From: Isoptericola peretonis
GTDB taxonomy: Bacteria > Actinomycetota > Actinomycetes > Actinomycetales > Cellulomonadaceae
Direction of reading: 5' to 3'
DNA length: 64,000 nt
NCBI GenBank assembly: GCA_023241745.1
Contig: JALQCY010000002.1
Location: forward strand, 496,001-560,000
Shown: piece by piece, positions 16,459 through 24,720 of the stretch
Layout of the letters: each line of letters begins with the position of its first letter
How positions within the stretch are numbered: the first letter of the stretch is position 1
Position numbers and translations under genes: made by a program
Notes under the pieces: generated by a model
The model's database searches: none
Seen by the model: only the letters and a program-made list of their open reading frames with translations
Told to the model about the DNA's origin: nothing

Positions 16459-17457
16459 TCAGGCCGTCCTGGTCAGGTGCTCGGGGCGTACCTCGTGCTC
16501 CAGCGGCCGTCCTGCGACCAGGAGCTCCACCTCGCGGACGGCGAGGTCGCCCAGCCGGCGCAGCTCGTTGCCGAGCGAGCCGGCGACATGCGGCGTGAGC
16601 AGCGCTCCCGGGGCGTCGAACAGGGGGTGCTCGGCGGGCAGCGGCTCCGGGTCGGTCACGTCCAGCACCGCCCGGAGACGACCCGACACCACCTCACGCG
16701 TGAGGGCGGGCGTGTCGACCAGCCGGCCGCGCGCGGTGTTGACCAGCGTCGCGGCGTCGGGCATGCGCGCCAGCTGGCGCGCCCCGATCATCCGGTAGGT
16801 CTCGGGCAGGTCGGGCGCGTGCACCGTCACGACGTCGCTGGCGCGCGCCAGGTCGTCGAGCGTGACGGCGGTGGCTCCCAGGGCACGGGCCGCGCGGGAG
16901 TCCACCCAGGGGTCGTGCAGCAGGACCTCGACGTCGAAGGGCTCCAGGAGCCGGATGACCTGCCGGCCGATCCGGGAGGCGCCGACCACACCGACCGTCA
17001 GGCCGTGGTTGCCCATCGGGCGGGGCAGCTCCCAGCCGCCGAACGAGCGGTGCGCCGCGAAGACGTCGGCCGCCTCGAGCACCCGCTTGCCCGCCAGCAG
17101 CACCATGGCGAGCGTGTACTCCGCCACCGGCTGCGCGTTGGCGGCAGCCGCGCTGGACACCAGCACGCCACGTTCCCAGACGGCGGGGGTGACGATCGGC
17201 TTGACCGAGCCCGCGGCGTGGACGACGGCGCGCAGCCGCCGCGCGCGGCGCAGCAGGTCGTCGTCGAGGCGGGGCGCGCCCCAGCCGGTGACGAGCACGT
17301 CGACGTCGCCCAGCGCCTCGGCCGCGGCCGCCGTGCTGGTGAGGACGTCGGGGGCGACGTCCGCGACCGCGCGCAGACGGGCCAGCGCGTCGTCGCCGAA
17401 CAGGTCGGGGAGCAGGGCGGCGTCGCGCATCGCGAAGGCCGCGGTCGGCCGGGTCAC
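16459..17457 (-). CDS. D-2-hydroxyacid dehydrogenase family protein
   Basis: Predicted 332-residue NAD(P)-dependent oxidoreductase. The nucleotide-binding motif GVVGASRIGRQVIRLL is present. The catalytic set is Arg in TARGRLVDT, Glu in DPEPLP and His in TPHVAG. Its GTG start at 17457 overlaps the TGA of the DUF2264 gene by four bases, so the two are translationally coupled. In this context it may act on a sugar-acid intermediate from rhamnogalacturonan breakdown, but no substrate can be read from the sequence. It is convergent with the regulator gene, 22 bp apart. Confidence 0.82.
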   Translation of the reverse strand: MTRPTAAFAMRDAALLPDLFGDDALARLRAVADVAPDVLTSTAAAAEALGDVDVLVTGWGAPRLDDDLLRRARRLRAVVHAAGSVKPIVTPAVWERGVLVSSAAAANAQPVAEYTLAMVLLAGKRVLEAADVFAAHRSFGGWELPRPMGNHGLTVGVVGASRIGRQVIRLLEPFDVEVLLHDPWVDSRAARALGATAVTLDDLARASDVVTVHAPDLPETYRMIGARQLARMPDAATLVNTARGRLVDTPALTREVVSGRLRAVLDVTDPEPLPAEHPLFDAPGALLTPHVAGSLGNELRRLGDLAVREVELLVAGRPLEHEVRPEHLTRTA

Positions 17458-19661
17458 GACGAGGCCCCGATCGTGCTCGGCGTCGACGGGCCCGTCGGCA
17501 CGCCGTCGACGCGACCGTCCGGCCACCGCACCTCGATCCGTTCGGGCGTCCCGTCCGGTGCCCTCCGCACGTGCACCGCGGGCGCGGGCCGGCGTGGTGC
17601 GGCCTCGTCGCCGGTGAGGACGACGAGCGCCGCGACGACCTCGCCCGGCCCCACGGGGACCGACGTGCGCAGCCAGGGGACGGCCGACGCCGCTCCGAAG
17701 GGGTCGGTGCCGGCCCGGCGCGCCGCCCCGGCCGTGTCGAGCGGCGTGTCGGGCAGCGCACGGGAGTCCGGGCCCGCGTCGTCGGTCCCGACGGGCAGCG
17801 CGCGCACGCCCGACGTCGTCCCGTCGTCGCGCACCACCCGCACCCGGTCCTCGGACCGCTCGACGTGCAGCGCGCCGTCGCCCGTCGCCGCGAGCGGCCA
17901 GCCGCCCACGTGCAGCGTCCACGGGCCCGGGTCGGTGGGCCAGGCGGCGTCCCGGTCGAGGTCCGCCGTGGAGGTGCCCGGGCGCGGCGCCCGGCCGGAC
18001 ACGGACGTCGTGGCGGGCGTCCACCAGGCGAGGCGCACCTCGTCGGGCCCACGCACGGCGGAGGCGGTGGTGAGGACGGGGCCGAGCCGCATCCCCGCCC
18101 AGCCGGCGTCGTCGCCGTGCCCGCGGTCCTGCTCGCCGTCCGGCCCGTCGGCGCCGTGGCCGTCGCGGCCGGGGACCGCCAGCCAGCAGACCCGGGACCG
18201 GGACACCGCCACGGCGTCGTCGAGGTGGACGCGCTCGACCGCGTCGCGGTGCGACGGCACGCCCCGGGCGTCCAGGAGCGCCGTGTGCGAGTCGAGGGGA
18301 GCGGCGACGTCGCGCGCCGAGAGCTGCGGGGAGGTCCCGCCCGAGTAGGCGAGCCGACGGTAGAACGGGTCGTCGGCGCGGGGGGCGAGCGGGTGCTCGA
18401 TCGCGCGGTCGGAGCCGTGGTTGAGCAGCCGCACGATCCCGTCGGCGGGCGTCGCGCTCACGAGCCACCCCGGAGCGGGCAGAGCCACGACGTGCGGCTC
18501 GCGCCAGGCCTCCGGGAGCTCGGGCTCCGCCGTCCAGACGGGGTGGTCGGGGCCGAGCAGCAGGCCGAGGAACCCCTTGCTCGCCCAGTACGGGGACGAC
18601 CCGCCGGTGTAGAGCTGGCGCACGCGGTCGAACCGGCGGTGCCAGCCGACGGGCAGGAGGCCCCGCTCGTCGACGGCGCCCGCGGCGTGGAAGTGCTCGG
18701 CCACGGATGCGGTGAGCGCGCGGGTCGCGCCGGGGGACAAGGGCGTCGCGTCGGCGAGCGTTCCCGCCCAGAAGGGGGCCAGGACGGCGTGCCGGTACGT
18801 CACGGACCGGCCCTGCAGCATCGGCGCCCCGCGCGACCCCACGAGGTGGCGGGCCTGGTCGAGGTAGGCGTGGAGGCGCTCGGCGTGCAGAGCCTCCAGC
18901 GGCCGCCCCAGGATTCGGGCGTGCAGCAGCGGGTAGACGTGCCAGGCCCAGCCCGCGTAGTGGTCGAAGTTCTGGCGTCGGCCGTCGCGGCCCCGCCCGT
19001 CGGAGTACCAGCCGTCGCCCACGTACAGGGACTCCGCGGTCTCGGCGTTGTGGTCCAGGTCGGCCTGCGCCCAGGGACCGCCGACGGTGGCGAGGAACGC
19101 CTCGATCACGTTCTGGAACCACAGCCAGTTGTTCGTGTACCCGCGGGTGCCCACGACGCCGGCCAGCCAGTCGACCGTCCGCTGCCGGGTACCGTCGTCG
19201 AGACGGTCCCACAGCCAGGGCCGGGTCTCGGCGAGCCCGATCGCCACGGACGCGGCCTCGACCACGGCCTGACGCCGTTCGTCGACGCGCGGCCAGCGCT
19301 CGTCGCCCGTCGGGTCGGTGCCGTGCCGCAGCCCGTCGGCGTACCGCTCGAGGAGGCCTGCCGGGTCGCGACCGTCCTCGCCGCGCAGGCGGAACGCCGC
19401 GAGCAGGAAGGTGCGCGCGTATCCCTCCAGCCCGTCGCTCCAGGCGCCGGAGCCGCTCACCGGGCCCGGCAGGGTGATCAGGGACCCGCTGGGCGAGGCG
19501 TGGGGCCGCGTGGCGGCCAGCAGGGCGTCGGCCGACGCGACCCACCGCTCCCGCGTCCAGCGGCGGGCCGGGACGAGCCGGGGGTCGTGCGGACCGGCGG
19601 CCCCCGTGGTCGCGTCCTTCGTCTCGGTGGTCCCTGAGGGCGTCGTCGCAGCGGCTGTCAC
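17454..19661 (-). CDS. DUF2264 domain-containing protein, likely glycan-active
   Basis: Predicted 735-residue protein. The N-terminal two thirds match DUF2264 (PF10022), an alpha/alpha-toroid family found in glycan loci, with landmarks such as TNNWLWFQNVIEAFLA, DGWYSDG, QNFDHYAGWAWHVYPLL and GSSPYWASKGFLGLLLG. The C-terminal third is beta-rich. There is no signal peptide, so it acts in the cytoplasm, probably on imported oligosaccharides. I chose GTG at 19661 because AGGA lies 7 nt upstream, and because an ATG at 19718 would place the shared 15-nt motif inside the gene. It is the first gene of a coupled pair with the dehydrogenase. Confidence 0.72.
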   Translation of the reverse strand: MTAAATTPSGTTETKDATTGAAGPHDPRLVPARRWTRERWVASADALLAATRPHASPSGSLITLPGPVSGSGAWSDGLEGYARTFLLAAFRLRGEDGRDPAGLLERYADGLRHGTDPTGDERWPRVDERRQAVVEAASVAIGLAETRPWLWDRLDDGTRQRTVDWLAGVVGTRGYTNNWLWFQNVIEAFLATVGGPWAQADLDHNAETAESLYVGDGWYSDGRGRDGRRQNFDHYAGWAWHVYPLLHARILGRPLEALHAERLHAYLDQARHLVGSRGAPMLQGRSVTYRHAVLAPFWAGTLADATPLSPGATRALTASVAEHFHAAGAVDERGLLPVGWHRRFDRVRQLYTGGSSPYWASKGFLGLLLGPDHPVWTAEPELPEAWREPHVVALPAPGWLVSATPADGIVRLLNHGSDRAIEHPLAPRADDPFYRRLAYSGGTSPQLSARDVAAPLDSHTALLDARGVPSHRDAVERVHLDDAVAVSRSRVCWLAVPGRDGHGADGPDGEQDRGHGDDAGWAGMRLGPVLTTASAVRGPDEVRLAWWTPATTSVSGRAPRPGTSTADLDRDAAWPTDPGPWTLHVGGWPLAATGDGALHVERSEDRVRVVRDDGTTSGVRALPVGTDDAGPDSRALPDTPLDTAGAARRAGTDPFGAASAVPWLRTSVPVGPGEVVAALVVLTGDEAAPRRPAPAVHVRRAPDGTPERIEVRWPDGRVDGVPTGPSTPSTIGASS

Positions 19662-19701
19662 TCCCGCATCCTGGCCCACGCGGGGCGCCGCGGGGAAGGA
19701 C

Positions 19702-19716
19702 CGGACAAAGTCGATC
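19702..19716. promoter_or_regulatory. Shared 15-nt motif, copy C (DUF2264 gene)
   Basis: CGGACAAAGTCGATC matches copies A and B in the constant positions (C, ACAAA, CG, C). It ends 41 nt upstream of the chosen DUF2264 start codon, closer than in the other two cases. Confidence 0.45.
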
Positions 19717-19755
19717 ATCCGCGGACATCGCGGCCCGCCGGGGCCACCTGTCTCG

Positions 19756-20505
19756 TCAGAGCTGCTTGGGGAAGCACAGCACCACGACCGTCGAGACGAC
19801 GAACAGCACCGCCGCGACGCCGAGCAGCCCGCGGCGAGCCGTGCCGTGCACGAGCTTGGTGCTCAGCGCCGCGAACAGGGCGACGGAGGCGAAGAGGATC
19901 GAGGTCAGCACGTAGTTGTCGCCGTTCTGGTTGGCCCGGCGCGCGACGTCGGACAGGCCCTCGGCCCTGTCCAGCTCGGCCTCGGCCCGCTCCTGTGCCT
20001 CGAGGCGGTACTCGGGCATGAGGAACGGGGTGCGCGGCGCGGTGTCGACGTGCAGCGGGTCCGTCGCCAGCCAGGCGTCGAACGCCGGCACCATCTCGGG
20101 CCGGAACCGCGTGTAGAGGAACTCGGACTCGGTGCCGTCCACGGGCACGTAGGAGCCGTCGTCGCCGAGCCCCGAGTCCCTGCCCGCGCGCGTCTCGGCG
20201 GCCACGGCGTCGATCCAGGCGGCGAAGGCCGTGACGTCCATGGTCGTCAGCTGGCCGGCCTGGGTCGAGGCCCGTGTCGACTCGGCGCGCGCCGCCCCCG
20301 CGGCGGCGTAGCTGTTCGCCTGCACCCCCGACCACTTGGTGCTCTGGAACGCCGACCAGGCCGTCACCACCGTCGCGAGCGCGAGGAGCACGGTGGCGGC
20401 CAGCTCGACCCGACGGCTCACCGTCCTGGGGCCGTCGTCGGGTGCGCGTGCGGGTGTCGTGGTCCCCGTGGTCCCCTCGCTGACGCCGCCCTTCGGTACC
20501 GCCAT
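19756..20505 (-). CDS. Membrane protein of unknown function (three membrane segments)
   Basis: Predicted 249-residue protein with one membrane segment near residues 37-55 and two at the C-terminus (about 192-212 and 222-243). The loop between them has an acidic, Ala-rich helix-forming region (EYRLEAQERAEAELDRAEG). I do not recognise a characterised family; the layout resembles DUF4337-like proteins, but this is a weak impression. Start ATG at 20505 is supported by GGGAGG 8 nt upstream. It is divergent from the DUF6325 gene. The 205-bp gap between them holds a short GACC tandem run (about 20682-20700) and no other clear signal. Confidence 0.6.
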   Translation of the reverse strand: MAVPKGGVSEGTTGTTTPARAPDDGPRTVSRRVELAATVLLALATVVTAWSAFQSTKWSGVQANSYAAAGAARAESTRASTQAGQLTTMDVTAFAAWIDAVAAETRAGRDSGLGDDGSYVPVDGTESEFLYTRFRPEMVPAFDAWLATDPLHVDTAPRTPFLMPEYRLEAQERAEAELDRAEGLSDVARRANQNGDNYVLTSILFASVALFAALSTKLVHGTARRGLLGVAAVLFVVSTVVVLCFPKQL

Positions 20506-20710
20506 CGGTGCCGCCTCCCTCACCCCGTGCTCCGGTCACGCACATCGTGACCGATGACCTGCGATTTCGCGCCCCGGGAGCGGGCGCGGACGACCTGCCG
20601 TGCCCCGCATGCGGACCGTGCGGTGCGGTGCGAGAGTGTGCCGCAGGACGGGCGCGGGCGGCGGCCCTGCGACGCCCGCCCGGACCGACCGACCGACCGA
20701 GAGGCAGGAC

Positions 20711-21133
20711 ATGCGACCCACAGGACCCGTGGAGCTCGTGCTCATCGAGTTCCCGCAGAGCGACTTCAAGGGCGAGATCGTGGCCGAGCTCGCGCGTCTC
20801 GTCGACGGCGGCACGATCGACGTGCTCGACGCTCTGCTCGTCCGCAAGGCACAGGACGGCACCGTCGAGTGGCTCGAGGCCAGCGAGGGCGGCGACGACG
20901 AGCTGGCACGGATCGTCGGCGAGCCCGCGGGGCTCCTCGCGGCCGACGACGCCGACGACATCGCGGCCGAGCTTGCGCCGGGAGCGGCCGTCGGGATGAT
21001 CGTGTTCGAGCACACGTGGGCGCGAGGCCTGGCGGGAGCCGTGCAAGGTGCGGGCGGGCAGGTGCTGGACTGGACCCGGGTGCCGGCGGAGGCGATCGAC
21101 GCGCTCGCCGGCGAGATCGAGAAGGAGAACTGA
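20711..21133 (+). CDS. DUF6325 family protein
   Basis: Predicted 140-residue soluble protein beginning RPTGPVELVLIEFPQSDFKG, the signature opening of DUF6325 proteins. It also has the family's VLDALLVRKAQDG and GMIVFEHTWARGLAGAV segments. ATG at 20711 follows GAGGCAGGAC. The stop is 1 nt before the ATG of the SHOCT gene, so the two are one transcription unit. DUF6325 next to a SHOCT-domain protein recurs in actinobacteria; the function is unknown. Confidence 0.75.
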   Translation: MRPTGPVELVLIEFPQSDFKGEIVAELARLVDGGTIDVLDALLVRKAQDGTVEWLEASEGGDDELARIVGEPAGLLAADDADDIAAELAPGAAVGMIVFEHTWARGLAGAVQGAGGQVLDWTRVPAEAIDALAGEIEKEN

Positions 21134-21134
21134 C

Positions 21135-21500
21135 ATGCCCCCGATGCGACGGATGGGACGGCCCGGGCTGATCGGCACGATGGCCCGCACGGCCGTGATC
21201 ACCGGGACCGCGAACGCGACGAGCCGCGCCATGAACCGGCGTGCGGTCGCCCGTGACGAGCAGCGCTACGCCGCGGACCAGTACCAGGCCCAGCAGGCGC
21301 AGGAGGCCCAGCTCGCCCAGCAGCAGGCGTACGCCCAGCAGCAGCAGGCCCAGCTGCAGGCCCAGCAGCAGGCCCAGGTGGCGGCGGCGCCCGCGCAGGA
21401 CGACCTCATCGCCCAGCTCAAGCAGCTGGGCGACCTCAAGTCGGCCGGCGTGCTGTCCGACGCGGAGTTCGCCGCGGCCAAGGCGAAGCTGCTCGGCTGA
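21135..21500 (+). CDS. Gln-rich SHOCT domain protein
   Basis: Predicted 121-residue protein in three parts. First is a basic N-terminus with a hydrophobic helix (GLIGTMARTAVITGTANAT). Next is a long Gln/Ala stretch (residues about 45-85, repeated AQQQ units), probably coiled coil or disordered. A C-terminal SHOCT module (LIAQLKQLGDLKSAGVLSD) ends the protein. SHOCT modules are short C-terminal oligomerisation motifs. It is coupled to DUF6325 with 1 nt between stop and start. Annotation by domain only. Confidence 0.72.
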   Translation: MPPMRRMGRPGLIGTMARTAVITGTANATSRAMNRRAVARDEQRYAADQYQAQQAQEAQLAQQQAYAQQQQAQLQAQQQAQVAAAPAQDDLIAQLKQLGDLKSAGVLSDAEFAAAKAKLLG

Positions 21501-21615
21501 CGGGACACCACCGCACTCCCGGGGAGGGGGCCGGCGGCGCCGGTCGCCGTCCCTGCTCGCGACGAGGCTCGCGGGCCACCACGCACACCTGGACGCCGCA
21601 CCACGAGGAGCAGCC

Positions 21616-22935
21616 GTGACCACCGCCGACCCGCAGCGCACGCCCGGAGGGCGGCCGTTGGTGCAGCTGCTCGGGATCTCCGCGCTGATCGGCATCCCCG
21701 TGTCGTTGGCGGCCTTCGCGTTCCTCGCGGCGCTGCACGGGCTCACGCACCTCGTGTGGGAGGACCTGCCCGCGCTGTGGGGCCTGGACGGCCCGCCGTG
21801 GTGGTGGCCGCTGCCGTGGCTGGCCCTGGCCGGTGTGGCGGTGGGCTTCGCCGTCCGCTCCCTGCCCGGTCACGGCGGCCACGTGCCGGTGGACGGGCTG
21901 AGCCTCGGCCCCGTGCCCGCGTCCTACGTTCCCGGGGTCCTGCTCGCCGCGCTGGCCGGACTGCCGTTGGGCGCCGTCCTCGGCCCCGAGGGGCCGTTGC
22001 TGGCGATCGGTGCCGCGCTGGCCCTGGTGCTGATGCGGCCGTGGGACGCGAACCTCACGGACCCGGTGCGGCAGGTGCTCGCCGTGGCAGGGTCGGCGGC
22101 GGCGCTCTCCGCGATCTTCGGCAGCCCGATCGTGGGGGCGGTGTTCGTCGTCGAGGCCACCGCGATGGCCGGCCTGGCCGGGGCGAGGCTCGCCGCCGTC
22201 GTGCTCCCGAGCCTCCTGGCGTCGGGCGTCGGCGCCCTCGTCTTCACGGGCATGGGCACGTGGACCGGCCTGGAGATCCCGTCGCTGACGCTGCCCGACA
22301 TCGACGCACCGGCACGCCCGGACCTCGCCGACGTCCTGTGGACCGTACCGGTGGCGGTCGCGGTCGCGGTCGGGGTGCGGCTGGTGCACCGCGCGGCAGA
22401 AGCCGTCGCGCGCAGGGCTTCGGGACAGCCCTTCGGGGCGGCCGTCGTCGGGGCCCTCGCGGTCGCCGTCTGCGCGTCGGCGTACGCCCTCGTCACCGGC
22501 CGGTCGCCCGAGGAGGTCGCCCTGTCGGGCCAGGCGCTGCTGCCCGCGCTCGCCGCGAACCCCGCGGCGTGGGGGATCGGCGCGCTGGTCGCGCTCCTGG
22601 TGCTCAAGGGCGTCGCCTACGCGGTCTCCCTGGCGACGCTGCGCGGCGGGCCGATCTTCCCCGCCGTCCTCCTGGGGGCGGCCGCAGGCGTGCTGGTCGC
22701 CGGCCTGCCGGGCTACGGCGCGGTGCCCGCGCTCGCCGCGGGCATGGCCGCGGCGACGGCCGCGACGCTCCCGTTCCCCGTCTCCTCGACGGTGCTGGTG
22801 GTCATGCTGCTCGGGTCGGCGGCGCCGTCGATGGCGCCGGTCGTGATCCTGGCGGTCGTCATCGGCTACACGACGGAGCAGTACCTGCTGCGCCCGCGCC
22901 GCGAGGCGCGGGCGCAGGCGCGGTCGACCGCGTGA
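21616..22935 (+). CDS. CLC family chloride channel or H+/Cl- antiporter
   Basis: Predicted 439-residue membrane protein with about ten to twelve hydrophobic segments. CLC selectivity-filter motifs are recognisable: GPEGPLLAIG with the gating Glu, GSPIVGAVFVVEA, and GGPIFPAVLLGAAAGV. The first motif is degenerate (GHGGHVPVDG where GSGIP is usual), so ion selectivity may differ. No C-terminal CBS domains are seen. GTG at 21616 is preceded by GAGGAG. It follows the DUF6325-SHOCT pair by 115 bp in the same direction and may be co-transcribed. Confidence 0.82.
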   Translation: MTTADPQRTPGGRPLVQLLGISALIGIPVSLAAFAFLAALHGLTHLVWEDLPALWGLDGPPWWWPLPWLALAGVAVGFAVRSLPGHGGHVPVDGLSLGPVPASYVPGVLLAALAGLPLGAVLGPEGPLLAIGAALALVLMRPWDANLTDPVRQVLAVAGSAAALSAIFGSPIVGAVFVVEATAMAGLAGARLAAVVLPSLLASGVGALVFTGMGTWTGLEIPSLTLPDIDAPARPDLADVLWTVPVAVAVAVGVRLVHRAAEAVARRASGQPFGAAVVGALAVAVCASAYALVTGRSPEEVALSGQALLPALAANPAAWGIGALVALLVLKGVAYAVSLATLRGGPIFPAVLLGAAAGVLVAGLPGYGAVPALAAGMAAATAATLPFPVSSTVLVVMLLGSAAPSMAPVVILAVVIGYTTEQYLLRPRREARAQARSTA

Positions 22936-22966
22936 CGGGTCGCCAGGAACGAGCGAGCGACCCGCC

Positions 22967-23449
22967 TCAGCCGAACGCCGCCGACCAGAGCCCGTGGCGG
23001 GAGCAGAAGGCGCCGACCTCGTCCAGGTCGACGGCGGGCACGGCATCCGCGGAGCCCACCGCCTCGGCGACCCACCAGTCGGCGCCCGGGAGGCCCGCCG
23101 ACGCGTAGGCCCGAGCGCCGGGCTCCTGAGGGCGGTAGCCGGCCCGGGGCGTCGCGGCGATCTCGCCATGGGCGGGCTCCCACAGGCGCACCGACCCGTC
23201 ACTCTCGTGACCGACGACCACCGCGTCGTACCACCTCCACACCACGACCTCCCTGCCGTCGACGCGGGTCGCGACGGCGACGAGATGGCCGGGCGAGACC
23301 CGTTCCACGCGCGGCGAGGGGAACATCGGCGCGAACGCGACCGAGGCGACTGCGCCGTCGCACCACACGTCGCAGGCCGTCTCGCGGACACGGAGCACCC
23401 GACCCGCGCGGAGGCGGGGCGTGGTGTCGGGCAGCTCGTCGGCAGACAT
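22967..23449 (-). CDS. Hypothetical protein
   Basis: Predicted 160-residue soluble protein with no membrane segment and no motif I recognise. It opens with a beta-rich, possibly SH3-like part (RAGRVLRVRETACDVW, PGHLVAVATRVDGREVVVWRW). It ends with a region containing DLDEVGAFCSRHGLWSAAFG. No good ribosome binding site is visible before ATG 23449; an in-frame ATG at 23467 is an alternative. Codon third positions are GC-rich as in neighbours, supporting a real gene. It is convergent with the CLC gene, 31 bp apart. Confidence 0.5.
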   Translation of the reverse strand: MSADELPDTTPRLRAGRVLRVRETACDVWCDGAVASVAFAPMFPSPRVERVSPGHLVAVATRVDGREVVVWRWYDAVVVGHESDGSVRLWEPAHGEIAATPRAGYRPQEPGARAYASAGLPGADWWVAEAVGSADAVPAVDLDEVGAFCSRHGLWSAAFG

Positions 23450-23560
23450 GTCCGCGGAGTCTGGCACGGGCGCACCGTGCGGTCGACGTGATTCTCGGGG
23501 GCTCGCGCCACCCTCGACGCCGCGTGCCCGGCGCCGGCGACGGTGCGGCAGGGCGGCCCG

Positions 23561-24652
23561 CTACTCCCCGGTGGCCCCGTCGACGGCCTCGCGCAGCAGG
23601 TCCGCGTGGCCGTTGTGCCGCGCGTACTCCTCGATCATGTGCACGAGGATCCAGCGCAGGCTGAACGCGCCCTCGCCGGGGCGCCCCGACTCCCGCACGG
23701 ACGTGCCGTCCAGCCCACCGGCAGCGAGTGCCGCGTCGATGCGCCGGTCGGAGTCGGCCACCGCGACGTCGAGGATCCGCCGCAGCTCCTCGGGGGAGTC
23801 GTCGCCCGCGGAGTGGAACTCCCAGTCCGGGTCGGCGTCCCAGTCGGCCGTGTCGAACGGGGCCACGACCTCGCCGCCGTGGAGCATCGCGGAGAACCAG
23901 TGGGACTCCACGTAGGCGAGGTGCTTGACGAGGCCGCCGAGCGTCAGCCGGCTCGGCGGGTGCGGCGTGCGCAGCTGCTCGGCCGTCAGCCCGGCGGTCT
24001 TCCACCGCAGCGTGTCGCGGTGGAAGTCGAGGTAGCCACGCAGCGTGGTCGCCTCGTCGGCGCGCAGCGGCGGGTCGACACGGGCGTCGGCGTCGAGGCC
24101 GGGCTCGGGCGCGGGCACGGGCACGGGCAGCCGGAACGCCCCCGCGTCGAGCGCCGCGCGCAGCGCCGCCGCCGTGGCAGAAGGGTCCTCGCCGGTCGTG
24201 TCGCGGCAGTGCGGCTCGAGGTCGCCCAGGTCGGCGAACGCCGCGTGCATGCTGCGCACCGCGGCCTCGTCGCGCAGCTCGGCGTCCGCGCGGTCGGTGG
24301 CTCGGGCGAGCGTCTCGTCCAGGCCCGGGCGCAGGACGACGTACGCGAGGTCCCAGCCCTCGCGCGCGGCGGCCGCGCGGAACGGGGGGAGGAACCAGGG
24401 CCCGACGACCCCGTCGAGCACGACGTCGTAGCCCCCGCGGGCGTACGCGGTCGCCGCGCCCACGATCGCGTCGGCCACGACGGCGTTCTGGTGCTCCGAC
24501 CCGGCGAGGTACGGCGGCACGAAGCCGGTCACGACGGACCGGTAGAAGACGTCCGTCGTGAGGTTCACGGTGGGGCGCTCGGTCTCGACCGCGAGGAGGG
24601 CCGCCACGGTGGTCTTCCCGGCGCCCGGCGGCCCGGTGAGGATGGTGATCAC
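23561..24652 (-). CDS. Fusion of a P-loop kinase-like domain with a DUF664/DinB-fold domain
   Basis: Predicted 363-residue protein. Residues 1-180 form a small P-loop NTPase of the AAA_33/kinase type: Walker A GPPGAGKTT at the very start and VVLDGVVGPW later. Residues about 200-363 match DUF664, a member of the DinB/YfiT metal-binding four-helix bundle family. The expected histidines lie in GGLVKHLAYVE and in HMIEEYARHNGHADLLRE. Proteins of that family are often mycothiol- or bacillithiol-linked transferases. The two halves usually occur as separate proteins. Start is GTG at 24652. No function can be assigned beyond NTP binding and probable metal binding. Confidence 0.75.
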   Translation of the reverse strand: MITILTGPPGAGKTTVAALLAVETERPTVNLTTDVFYRSVVTGFVPPYLAGSEHQNAVVADAIVGAATAYARGGYDVVLDGVVGPWFLPPFRAAAAREGWDLAYVVLRPGLDETLARATDRADAELRDEAAVRSMHAAFADLGDLEPHCRDTTGEDPSATAAALRAALDAGAFRLPVPVPAPEPGLDADARVDPPLRADEATTLRGYLDFHRDTLRWKTAGLTAEQLRTPHPPSRLTLGGLVKHLAYVESHWFSAMLHGGEVVAPFDTADWDADPDWEFHSAGDDSPEELRRILDVAVADSDRRIDAALAAGGLDGTSVRESGRPGEGAFSLRWILVHMIEEYARHNGHADLLREAVDGATGE

Positions 24653-24720
24653 CAGCGGACACTAGCGGGTGCCGCGGCCAGGGCCGCACCAATTCCCCTG
24701 TGCGCCGGCGGGCAGGGTGC

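Noticed and set aside
16459..19728. A single frame of more than 1000 codons spanning the dehydrogenase and DUF2264 region
   Set aside because: Only its last third encodes a known protein (the dehydrogenase); the rest is a shadow of the DUF2264 gene in another frame.
20682..20700. GACC tandem run upstream of the DUF6325 gene
   Set aside because: Too short to call functional; no pairing partner or known site.
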